From Castanea sativa (taxonomy: Eukaryota > Streptophyta > Magnoliopsida > Fagales > Fagaceae), in contig NC_134018.1 of the NCBI RefSeq assembly GCF_040712315.1, forward strand, positions 43,525,335 to 43,589,334: DNA of 64,000 bases, in the 5' to 3' direction. This document shows positions 1 to 9,685 of this stretch, in pieces. The notes beneath the pieces were generated by a model. It did not search any database and was not told the DNA's origin. It worked only from the letters and a program-made list of their open reading frames with translations. Position 1 is the first letter of the stretch, and each line of letters opens with the position of its first letter. The position numbers and the translations under genes were made by a program.

Positions 1-494
1 GGATTCATTTCATATTCAGATTGACACAACTAACTTGTTTAATAAACGAGTTGGGTTAGTGTTCAACATATGAAACCTGTGTAACCTGTTTGACCTGTCT
101 AATTAAATGATATTTTATTAATATATCCTTCAAACTCTAAGTATATAAACTTATTAATTGTTGTGGTTTATTTTCTTTGACATATTGTAATTGGTTATTT
201 GTGATACTAAGATATGCATTAATTTTGAATGATTATTTATGATGCAGTTACTTGTTAGATCTAGATTTTATATTAAAAATATTTATTTGCTTATTTTTTC
301 ATAATTTTTTTTTCTTTTTGATAAAATATGATAAATAGGTTGACACGACTAACCCGTTTAATAAATAGGTTGTGTTAGGGTCGAGAAATCTTAACCCGTT
401 TAATAAACATGTCGGGTTAGTGTTGACCTATATAGTTGGATATTCATGAGTTGACACGACACGAACCCGACACGTGAACATGAAGTGTTACCCC
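1..494 (-). mobile_element. Non-autonomous DNA element copy A, cut by window edge
   Basis: This stretch is homologous, in reverse orientation, to the element at 2314-2949. Both share the GTGTCGGGTTC block, repeated 'aacccgtttaataaa' blocks, an AT-rich centre and a terminus reading ACCCCTA on this strand (near 489-496). Part of the element lies outside the window. There is no coding potential. The short TIR and the TAGGG-type end suggest a hAT-type non-autonomous element. The homology is seen directly; the superfamily is inferred. Confidence 0.55.
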
Positions 495-496
495 TA

Positions 497-868
497 ATTA
501 GTAGATTTAAGCAACATTTAACGAACTTAAAAAGCATGTTTAAGAATTAATAGATTGCAGAAACAATGAGTTAAATGGCAGGAAACATTTATTTTGAGAT
601 AATCCATATAGTTATTGTGTTCATTATTTTGCTTAGCTTCAATTAACATTATTTATAGCTGCAAAAAATATCACCCAATTTGTATTTTTTTGGAGCATCG
701 TGTAAACATCATTAAGCTTTCATTACAAAATGTACTGTTAAAATTGTAGAGGCACTACAAAATAAGGAAATTTCAACAAATTATAGCTTGAATCAAGAAA
801 TGAATCTAGAAGAGAGAGAGATACAAGTTGGACTTCTTTCGCACTATGGTGCACTTGGTAGCACTAGT
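497..868. other. AT-rich intergenic, no gene seen
   Basis: Low-complexity AT-rich DNA between the truncated transposon copy and a microsatellite. The short ORF from 788 runs through the microsatellite and looks like chance. Confidence 0.6.

Positions 869-916
<48 letters not shown>
869..916. repeat. Compound (CA)n(TA)n microsatellite
   Basis: About 14 CA units (869-896) pass directly into about 10 TA units (897-916). No repeat-flanking gene is visible. Confidence 0.95.
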
Positions 917-1106
917 GTTATTAATGTGATTAAAACCATTGAGAAAATGATTTATAATCCATTTAGAGAATAGAAGCATATATCTTAATTAATTCTTTAT
1001 AGCTAGATACCGAGAGTATTATATAATTACTATAATTACCCTATTCTAGACACCTGAATTCATGTTTAATTTACATTTACATTGAATGAAACATGTATTT
1101 AGAATG

Positions 1107-1263
1107 AGTAATGAGTTGTCAAAGGTATTGCAACAAAAAGATCAAAATATTGTGAATGCTATGAAGATGGCTAAAGTTTCAAAACAACATCTAGAGATGA
1201 CCACAAAAAGTTGGGAATCACCTTTTCTTTTTTTCTAATAGCATGGATGACATCAAAAACTTC
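1107..1263 (+). pseudogene. TTF-type hAT transposase fragment
   Basis: Translation from the ATG near 1106 gives NELSKVLQQKDQNIVNAMK followed by VSKQHLEM. This resembles the 'NELSQALQRKDQDIVNAM...VSKQRL' block of plant TTF-type zinc-finger (hAT-derived) proteins as I recall them. The frame ends at a stop near 1238, and a SMDDIKNF-like segment follows in another frame. No zinc finger, catalytic core or TIR is near. This is a short decayed relic, not a gene. Recognition rests on about 40 residues and on memory of the family. Confidence 0.5.
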
Positions 1264-1269
1264 TTAAAG

Positions 1270-2305
1270 ACTCTTATTTGCTAGAAGTTAAGTATGGGGA
1301 CAAGCCTCTATCCAATCCAAGCTCTCTTCGATCCTTGAGTGAGAGCCGAAAGGTTCACTTGAGCAAGAGGCTTCATCCATAGCCTTGAAAGGAAACAATA
1401 TTAATTATTTGCGTAGATAAATTTGTTCTTGAAACTCATCCATGGTATCGAAAGCATATCACTTTCTAGACCTCAATTTACGACAGGTTATACAATATTC
1501 CAAGACACAACATCAAAGATAATGGAACATTACACATCATTACCAGTTCCTTGTAAAGTGTAAACTAGTATAATTCAAACTTAGGCTTTAACAACAAGAA
1601 GAAAGACGAAAAGTCTCAAAGATGGAACCGGCTAATTAAGCCTGATATTGGTTAAAGATAAGTGTTATATGTACGTAATATTTTCAAAACAAATTTTCAA
1701 AACAAATCATAGATAATAAGTTATTATTGGTTCTAATTTGAATATACAATTAATAATTTCTCACACATAACAACCAATAACAATTTGTTATAAAAAAATC
1801 GTAGACGTAACATTTCATTTGGTTAAAAAAAAAAAACTCCACAAAATCTTAATTTAAATACCAGGACACGGTTCATGTTTTCTATATACATTAATTGTCA
1901 CTCTAATGCAATCTTCTTTTACTAATTTAGGGCTTTGTTCAGTTAAGGTGTGTTGCTTAAATTTACAAGCGTAACAAAATTCAAATGAATTATTTCATTA
2001 ATGAATAGCATAAATTCCTTTTCGTTTTGACATATTAATAAAGCGACATACTTAATAAAGTGGATCTAAACAAATTTCATGAAAGGCCATTCTGGCCAAC
2101 TATTTGTCAATATTCATTAGTTACCATACTGGATTTTTGATAAAATGATCATGCACAAGCCACAAGCGTTCATGCATGAGATATCAAATGGAATGGAAGG
2201 CTCTAACATGAAACAACAAACATGCATTTCTGATTATGGAGATAAGTGAGGCTCATCATTAAACACATTCTTATTGCTTCTCAAAAAATCAAGATAGGAA
2301 ATATT
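1270..2305. other. Intergenic, no gene seen
   Basis: AT-rich sequence with no ORF worth calling and no clear repeat termini. Poly(A) runs occur near 1826-1836. Confidence 0.6.
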
Positions 2306-2313
2306 CAAATAAC

Positions 2314-2949
2314 TAGGGCTGACAATTTGTGTTCGCGTGTCGGGTTCATGTCGTGTTAACTCATGCGTATCTGATTATATGAGTCAACACTAACCCGACA
2401 TTTTTTATTAAACGGATCAAGATTTTTCAACTCCAACACGACCCATTTATTAAACGAGTTAGTTATGTCGATTTGTTTATCAGATTTTATCAAAACAAAA
2501 AAAAAATATTTATGAAAAAACAAATATATAAATATTTTTAATATAAAATTTAGAACTAACAAGTAACTATATCACAAATAATCATTTAAAACTAAAGTAT
2601 ATCTCAATATCACAAATAATCAATCATAAAATGTTAAAAATAATCAATCATAAAATGTTAAAGAGAATAAACCACAACAATTAGTAAACTTATATATCTA
2701 AGGTTTGAAAGGTATATTGGTAAAATATTATCTAATTAAACAGTAATAAACCTACATATCTAAAGTTTGAAAGGTATATTGGTAAAATGTTATCTAATTA
2801 AACGGGTTAAACAGGTTCCATGGGTCAACCTGTATATTAAACAGGTCAGTCGTGTCAATCCGAATATGACATGAATCCCTTAAGTCTCAACCAATAATCT
2901 GCTAATTTCATATTGGATTCGTGGATTATGTCCAATTTTACCACCCCTA
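2314..2949 (+). mobile_element. Non-autonomous hAT-like DNA element copy B
   Basis: The left end reads TAGGGCTGACAATTT and the right end, reverse-complemented, reads TAGGGGTGGTAAAATT, giving imperfect TIRs of about 15 bp. Flanking 8-mers caaataac (2306-2313) and gacatagc (2950-2957) agree at 5 of 8 bases, so an old 8-bp target duplication is possible. The interior holds repeated 'aacccga' and 'attaaacg' blocks and a local duplication ('ctaaagtttgaaaggtatattgg' type, near 2698-2800). There is no transposase ORF. It is in inverted orientation to copy A at the window start. Confidence 0.6.
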
Positions 2950-2957
2950 GACATAGC

Positions 2958-4786
2958 CATTATAAACAAGATAGAATTCTAGGATTTTTTTTAAAAGTCC
3001 ATGTCTCCATGACATTAAACTTCAGCCTAATCATGATCAGATATGCACCAGAAAGTTTTATATAAAGTTATGGGGATTCCTATGTTTCAAAAATCCTATC
3101 CAAAATATCTACTTCTTCAATTCTGAAAATTTATTCATATACTCAGTCAAATCATTCCTATGTAACTTCAAAGTTGTTCAGAAAAGGAGAAGTAACATTT
3201 TTCAAATGGCCTGAGAGCCTAAAAAATGCTTCTCATTGCCCACCTTTTGTGGTAATCATTATTACAAATAAAATCAATGGGTGTTTACTCAAATTTCCTC
3301 TTATAAAATTTCTTAAACAAATATAACAGGGCTATATATAGTAGACTTGTCATTAGCTAGCAAATATATAACTGCAAATGTTGGTGAGAGATCTTAAATT
3401 CAATTCCATTGCAGGGCTAAATTGAAAAACAAGACAAGGCCCACAATATCCAAAATGCTTCCCTTTCTCCAGCATATTCAACAATATAAAAATTTTCCAT
3501 AAGGCATTTTGAAGTGCAATCCTTAGTAGCCCCCAAACCCTCCCAACCCAAGATGGAAAACTCAGGTGGTATATATGTTTGGAGTGGAGGAAAGAAGGGG
3601 GGAGATGATTAGAATGTACTAAAATTGAGTCATTTTCCATTCTCTTCCTCTATTCTCCCCTCATCTCCCTCCATCCAAACATCATCCAAACATAAAAGGA
3701 TCGATGATTTAATTTCCGTTCTGTCTGGAAAATGTAAAAAAAAAAAATCATATTTAACGTTTAAGTTCCTGTTAGGAAAGCTGTGACCAAATACGGCAGG
3801 TTTAAGCATTTTAAACTTTGTTAAATTGATGTTGCCCACGACCTTTATTTCTGAAGTCAAATTCAAAAAATGCCTAATGATACATTAGAAACTATATGAT
3901 GAACAACCTTCTCAAAATAAAAAGAAAAATATATAAATACTTTTGTTGGTAGGTAAAATTGAATTCCACTTCAAAATAAGCAATCAGAAAAAAAAAAAAA
4001 AAAAAGCAATGACAGATCTAAAACTGAAATGCCTCCACTGGAAGCTTTCTACACACAGAAAAAAAAAAAAAAAAAAATCACATCATGCAAACTTTAGATA
4101 TAAAAGGATGTGCTAATTTAATTTAATTTCTTCTAGCAATATATTGACTAACATAGATATAATTTTACTGAATAATATGCTTTTTCTTCAACAACAAAGT
4201 TCATGCCGAGTAGCCTTGTAACTTTAATGAGAACGAAGAATTCTCACCCAGAAACTCCACCAAATTATAAAATCTTCCTTACCTGGTACAAGCAACCATA
4301 CCTTTAGTTCGCTTCCTTCCTCACAAAGAAAAACACAAGCAACATAGACTATGATAATTGGCTCCTCAATCACTTGGTCGCGGTCCAGCTATCTCTTATA
4401 TGATTCTGACCTCAACAACCACTTTTGCAAGTCTTATTACACTCCATCTTCAACATTAATCTCAAACCCGAATTGTAGTCCCACAACACTAACCAAAGCA
4501 AGGGTATAGTTTCAACTTTCAACTCAATCTTGTAAAACCTTTTCCTTGAAACCATAATCAAACAAAAAGATCAATCTGAGATTCTGAATTACCAAGACAC
4601 TAGTATAGGACCAAAAACACCTCGAGAATTAACTTGCATGCAAGCCAGTGCCAACAACAAACCCGACCTTAGTCCCCAAAATATTAGAAACCGCTATAGA
4701 TCTTCAACATACTAATAAGTGCATAAACCTTATAGAGAAATTGAATAAATAATATTCTCTAGTTTCCCAAAACAGACATGCAAACC
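2958..4786. other. Intergenic 3' of the ABI4-like gene
   Basis: No gene is supported. It holds purine/pyrimidine-rich stretches (3590-3680) and poly(A) runs at about 3988-4005 and 4060-4077. The minus-strand ORFs at 3353-3866 have no recognisable domain and biased composition. Confidence 0.55.
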
Positions 4787-5683
4787 TTAAAAATCAAACA
4801 AGAAAGGGTCATCAACATACTGATCAGGATCCCCATAGTCCCAAAGGCTCGGTGTATACTCTTCCTCATTTGTCAAAGGCCACATAGGTGGAGATCCAGG
4901 TCCGATTGCCCCAATCGGATCCGGACCCACAGGTGCAACTCCCGATTGTGTAGTATTCAAAGTCAAGCTCGGATCCACTGACGCCACAAGCCTGTTAAAT
5001 TCATTGTACAAAAAACCCTCATGTTGTTGTTGATCATTAGGGTTTGGGTACGAGGTCGTTGTTGTTGTTGTTGTTGTTGTAGTAGTAGTAGGTGTAACAG
5101 TCCCATCACAAGGCTGATATTGATTTAACTGTTGCACTATTTGTTGTTGCTGAGGACTTTGTACTATATTGTTAGCACAAAGTAAAGGACTAGGGTAAAG
5201 CCCAAATGGCACAGTATTCATTGAAGAAGCAGAAGAGAATGTAAATCCAAACCCAGAAGGGCGAGGAAGTAAAGGGCGAAGAGTTTGAGTGGAAGAAGAA
5301 GAAGAAGAAGAGCCACCACGAGTGGAAGAAGAAGAAGATTGAGAGGAAGAGTTTGAGGGTTGGAGATTGAGCTGAGCTCTAGAGCCGTAGAGAATGATGG
5401 CGGCGCGGTCATAAGCACGAGCTGCGTCTTCGGCAGTGGCAAAAGTGCCGAGCCACTTGCGTGTACGCTTACGCGGCTCTCGGATCTCAGCGACCCATTT
5501 GCCCCAACTCCTTTGTCTGACTCCACGGTACCTGAACTTGTTGTTGTCTGGGCCTCCTTTGCCTTTGCACTTCCTACTGTTACTGCTCGTGCTGTTGGTG
5601 CAGTTACTGGTGGTGGTGGTGTTTGAACTGTTTGTGTTTGTTGATTCAGTGGGTTTGGTGTGTTGTTGGAAAGGTTCTTCCAT
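4787..5683 (-). CDS. ABI4: ABI4-like AP2/ERF transcription factor
   Basis: Intronless, 298 residues. A basic stretch, [13 protein letters not shown], leads into one AP2/ERF domain at residues about 50-109 ([19 protein letters not shown]...GSRAQLNL). Val64 and Glu69 occupy the V14/E19 positions typical of the DREB subfamily. The ABI4 group (DREB A-3) is indicated by the basic lead-in and near-identity of the domain to ABI4 as I know it. Around the domain are Ser/Thr-rich N-terminal and Ser-rich central segments, a Gln-rich tract (QQQQIVQQ) and a run of 12 Thr. The acidic C-terminus, DPFLFDF, is plausibly activating. Arabidopsis ABI4 is a nuclear regulator of ABA, sugar and plastid retrograde signalling that binds CACCG (CE1) sites. 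Length and lack of introns fit, although Arabidopsis ABI4 is slightly longer (about 328). The start is the first ATG of the open frame. No lesion is seen. Confidence 0.9.
   Translation of the reverse strand: MEEPFQQHTKPTESTNTNSSNTTTTSNCTNSTSSNSRKCKGKGGPDNNKFRYRGVRQRSWGKWVAEIREPRKRTRKWLGTFATAEDAARAYDRAAIILYGSRAQLNLQPSNSSSQSSSSSTRGGSSSSSSSTQTLRPLLPRPSGFGFTFSSASSMNTVPFGLYPSPLLCANNIVQSPQQQQIVQQLNQYQPCDGTVTPTTTTTTTTTTTTSYPNPNDQQQHEGFLYNEFNRLVASVDPSLTLNTTQSGVAPVGPDPIGAIGPGSPPMWPLTNEEEYTPSLWDYGDPDQYVDDPFLFDF
5054..5089. repeat. Trinucleotide repeat coding for polythreonine
   Basis: Twelve consecutive Thr codons in the ABI4-like gene (minus strand), seven of them ACA and three ACT. Such runs are prone to slippage, so allelic length variation without frameshift is expected. 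Confidence 0.9.
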
Positions 5684-5880
5684 AGGTGAGAGATGGGGAT
5701 GCTAGCTATAAAAGGTTAAAACTGTGGGAAAAGATGAAAACCGCCTCGTTCAGTGTTCTTGACTAGTCCAAATAGAGGGGTCTGGGTTTGTTTTGAATGT
5801 CATTTCTGTAAATGGTGGATGAGGGCGGTGCTGGTCTTTTCTGTGTATTGATATTTTGAGAGAGAGAAAGAGAGAGGATT
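5684..5880 (-). promoter_or_regulatory. Putative ABI4-like promoter with a CE1 core
   Basis: Upstream of the start, the minus strand carries a CACCG core (plus 5826-5830, read as cggtg), the CE1-type site bound by ABI4. A (GA)n tract lies at about 5857-5878. The only clear TATAAAA (5706-5712) reads on the opposite strand. The TSS is unknown. This is a motif reading only. Confidence 0.3.
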
Positions 5881-7218
5881 GCTGCGCAATGAAGAAACAA
5901 AAGGACTCGTGCCTATGGGGTTTGAGAATTTGGAATCATTTTTATATATTTATTTGTTTGCTTCTCTTCTTTTATATTCAGTCTTGTTTTGAAAGTCTCT
6001 TTTTGGAAAATGGCCTAATGAAAACTTTTTACTTGAAGAATCAAATGCCCTAGCTAGCACTGATTAACACACGTAGTTACTAGGGTTGGGAATGATGATA
6101 AGCCATTCTTATTACATTAGTGTCAATAAAACTTTGACCAATACGTTGTTAAACGAATTTAATCACTTCACTATATAATTTTTAAGAGTACAGGAACATG
6201 TTACTTTATTATCATAAAAAAATCATGAACTAAGATTTTGTTATGTTATTAATCTGACATCTTAATCTATTGAACAGAGAATCTCAATCTTGTTCTTACC
6301 ATTAACAAAGAGACAAATTTCAAAAATTATTTTGAAATGATTTAAATAACACGGTGATAAAGATGGTGATAAACAACACTTCTTTCAAAATATGGTTTCT
6401 TTAAATTCATCTTCTTTAGATACAATTCTTTGAAACAATCATCTTAAAAAATAAAAATAAAAGAAAAAACTAAGTTGCATTAAACTTATCATGAAAACTT
6501 CAATGTAACTCCTTGCGATATTACACAACTCCATAACTCTTCATTGACATTGTATTTAAATTCATCAACCATTGGTTTATATTATTTATGCACTTGCAAA
6601 ATATCAATATGATTAGAGATTAATGATTATCTCATTAAAAATGTTCAATTTTGTAGTTTTTTTAACTTTAAAATTATACACAAACTATGAGTTTGTGAAT
6701 CTAGTAAGTATAATAGAATCCAATTATATAGCATGAAATTTGGCGTAGATATTAGGAGCAATAAAAATACAAAATCAAATGGTTGGATTTGCAAAATTTT
6801 AATCCTATAAAAAGTTAAGATCCAGTATAACATAACAAAGAATTTCATAAAGTATAACTTGATCCTAACCTATATTTTAATATATATGTGTGTGTGAGAG
6901 AGAAGATGTCATTGGAAATTTAAGTGATAATTCAATGGTAATGATATTTTTTATAATATCTCTTTAATATAAGTATTTATATACTAGAAGAAAGGAGGTA
7001 TGGTTCAAATCACATATATATAAGGTGCCCAAAGAAAGGACTATTACCACTAAGCTATATATCACTTGGACCCCTTAAAAAGTTTCTTTGATTATGTTGA
7101 TACTGAGGTTATTACGAATATGACCAAACAAGCACGATAAGATTTTGGTTTTATAGCATAATATCACATTTATATGACAACCTAAAATAAAATATCTCTG
7201 CATACCTAATGAAACTTT

Positions 7219-7257
<39 letters not shown>

Positions 7258-7530
7258 TATCTAACTAAAAATTAAAGAAATTCATAAAACTTGTTTTGTT
7301 TCTCTCTTACCTCAAAATTTATTTTACCCTTCACATTAAGGTAAACAAGTTCATTTTTAAAATTATTGTGCTTTAAATATTGTTGATGTGAAAATTTTCT
7401 GTTATTAATTTTAATTTTAAGTAAACTTCCATTCTCAGATTCTCTTTTGAACATTAAGGCTATTGAGCTATTTTGTTGTTAAGCGATAGTATGCATTTCA
7501 TAAATTAGATTATATTCTTATATTCTTCAA
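5881..7530. other. Intergenic, AT-rich, no gene seen
   Basis: Contains a poly(A)/(TA)n tract at 7218-7260 and a possible SINE-like B-box relic, ggttcaaatc, near 7002. Neither is enough to call a gene or a defined element. Confidence 0.55.
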
Positions 7531-7547
7531 ACTTTATATATATATAT

Positions 7548-8398
7548 TGTAGGGTCATTGGGCTCGAAAATATGTGTGGGGTGGCCCAAAAGTATTCTTT
7601 GGGCTAAAAGCCCAATCCGAGGACACTGAATGGTCCGAGAATGTATGAATGTTAACTCCTAAAACAATACTAAATAAAAAAGAGATGTTGTTTGAGCAAG
7701 TATGTCCAAGAAGAGAGTCCGAGGAAGATTATGTCATCAGCTATATATAGCTGAGGTAGGAAAATGGCTGGTTAACATCCACAAGCTATGTTCTATAAAA
7801 TCCTATAGGTAAGCGTAAACATGGTAAATATGGAAGCGTAAACATGGTAAATATGGAAGATAAGAAGAAGGGCGGTGGAATATCTAAGATAAAGCTGTTA
7901 CCACCGCCCCCGCATTGAATGCTCTGCAACTGCTATTCTGGTCACAATAATGGGGAAGTGAAACCTGAGCATCAAATTTTAACCTGGCTCTTGTCTCCAA
8001 AGACTTCAGGGGAAGTGGATGGAATAAGTATCTAAACCAACAATCTAACCTTGACGTGGAGCAAGAAGAAGAGGAGAAGGAGGGGATATAAAATGGAGAA
8101 GGGATCTTAAGGAAAGGGGATCGGAAAAAATGGAGAAAAAACACTGTAGACTTCATTATCCATAATTGTAATCTGTATTAGGAAGAAGTAATATAAATAA
8201 TTCTTGGCTTGTATCCAAGGAGAAGATTCTTTCATATAAACAGTTTCTTGTGTATATCTTTGTGATCAAAGCCCATCATTGTTGTTATCTAACATCATTA
8301 GAACCTAGATTTTAAGCTCACTCTCTACAAATTTTATTGTAAAAAGCCTTTCAGGCCTATTCCCTTCTGACTGTGGATTCGGGCTCATATTGTGTCCT

Positions 8399-8402
<4 letters not shown>
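7548..8402 (+). mobile_element. Solo LTR, Gypsy-type, in a TA microsatellite
   Basis: Begins TGTAGGGTCATTGGGC and ends GTGTCCTTACA (TG...CA), 855 bp. It is flanked by TATAT on both sides (7543-7547 and 8403-8407), which fits a 5-bp target duplication but is uninformative inside TA repeats. Ends and body resemble the LTR at 31527-32327 (TGTAGGGAT... to GTGTCCTTAGA), so they belong to one family. No internal sequence or second LTR adjoins. It therefore looks like a solo LTR left by LTR-LTR recombination. Confidence 0.75.
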
Positions 8403-8430
<28 letters not shown>

Positions 8431-8434
<4 letters not shown>

Positions 8435-9179
8435 AGTGCACAATTGCACCTGGACCCAAAGAAAATTATGGGCTCAGGCCCAATGAGTCTTAAACAATGA
8501 AATTTGTAGAGTGTGGGCTTGAAATCTAGACTAAAAGTACTAAGAACTTGATAACAGGCTTTGGCGTGCAAACACTTGTAAATAACAAATGATAATTGCA
8601 AAAAGTCCTCCTCGGACGTAAGCCGAGAACTACCTCCGTATTATTTCTCTTTCTTTCTTAAAGATTACAATTCTTAATTTCTTTCTTTTTTCCAGCCTCT
8701 CTCTTCTTTGGCCTTCACCCCTCTTAAATACTTCTTTTCCTGATACTTTATTTACGTTTTGCTCAAACCCCCTCTAGATATTTCTTTTCTTAGTGCCTTT
8801 GAATAGTGACCAGAAGTTTCAGTTCTACTGTTCAGGGGTCACTTCCCCATTAATGCAGCCAGGGAGGTAGGTGCAGAGTCTTTAATGTGGAGGTGGCAGC
8901 CTTTCCTCTTGGTATTTTTCTAACACCGGTGTATCTAGAAGGTTCAGGGTTTCCCCCTCTTAATCAACAGTCTTTCCAGAATTCTGCCTTGACCTTCGTA
9001 GTGAATCTCCGAGTTCTCTTGGATTTGTCCGAGGAGAAACTCACCTTCGGCTGTATCCTCGGACCCTCGGCGTATGGGCCGATTCGCAGTACTAACAAAT
9101 CCTTATCTCAAGAGTAGTTCGGCTCTCCTTGCTAGAGCCCAAAGGCCCAAATGCCTGCTTGGGTCCTTTACTCCCCAAA
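8431..9179 (-). repeat. 3' LTR (in sense) of the Tat element
   Basis: On the plus strand it starts TGTAAGTGCACAATTGCACC and ends CTCCCCAAA, where the partner LTR has CTCCCCACA, so the terminal CA is mutated. A purine tract, gaggggct on the minus strand, lies just outside and can serve as polypurine tract. Confidence 0.92.
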
Positions 9180-9685
9180 ATAGCCCCTCAAAACTCTATT
9201 TTTTAGCATCCGAGGAGAAAAATAGGGTTTTGATCCAATGAGAGCTTACCCCACACATTTTGTAAATAACTGCGCGTGTGGAGATCATTTCGTGTTCCAG
9301 AGGATGCCACTTGGCGGTTTTATTTTAAAAAACGCGCGCATTTATTACCGTAAGTTACACCCTGTCTCCCACGTTCAATGGTGAGATGAGCATCCAACGA
9401 CCCTTGTTACCCCCTAAAAATTTGGGCGGGACGAATACAATTTCGAGGCCGCTTTCCCGCACGTCGTGACGCTTCGGGAACCTGCGCCTTCATTTATTTC
9501 TTCAGAAGCTAATCCCATCAAAACATCAGTAATCACCTTTTCTTTGCAGAAATCCGTGGAAATTCACACAACTTCAAATCTGTAAGTGCTTATTCTTTTT
9601 CCTTAACCCATTCTCCTCGGATCCTGTCCTCGGCTCCCTTTTTAACTGTTCTCCCTCTTAGAACTTAGTCTTTCGTTCCTTTCTA

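Noticed and set aside
5218..5705. Other ORFs overlapping the ABI4-like gene on both strands
   Set aside because: They are shadow frames of the AP2 coding region without domains of their own.
5706..5712. TATAAAA as the ABI4 TATA box
   Set aside because: It reads on the plus strand, opposite to the gene.
6990..7070. tRNA-like or SINE-like B-box region
   Set aside because: There is only one box-like motif, and no cloverleaf, tail or target duplication.
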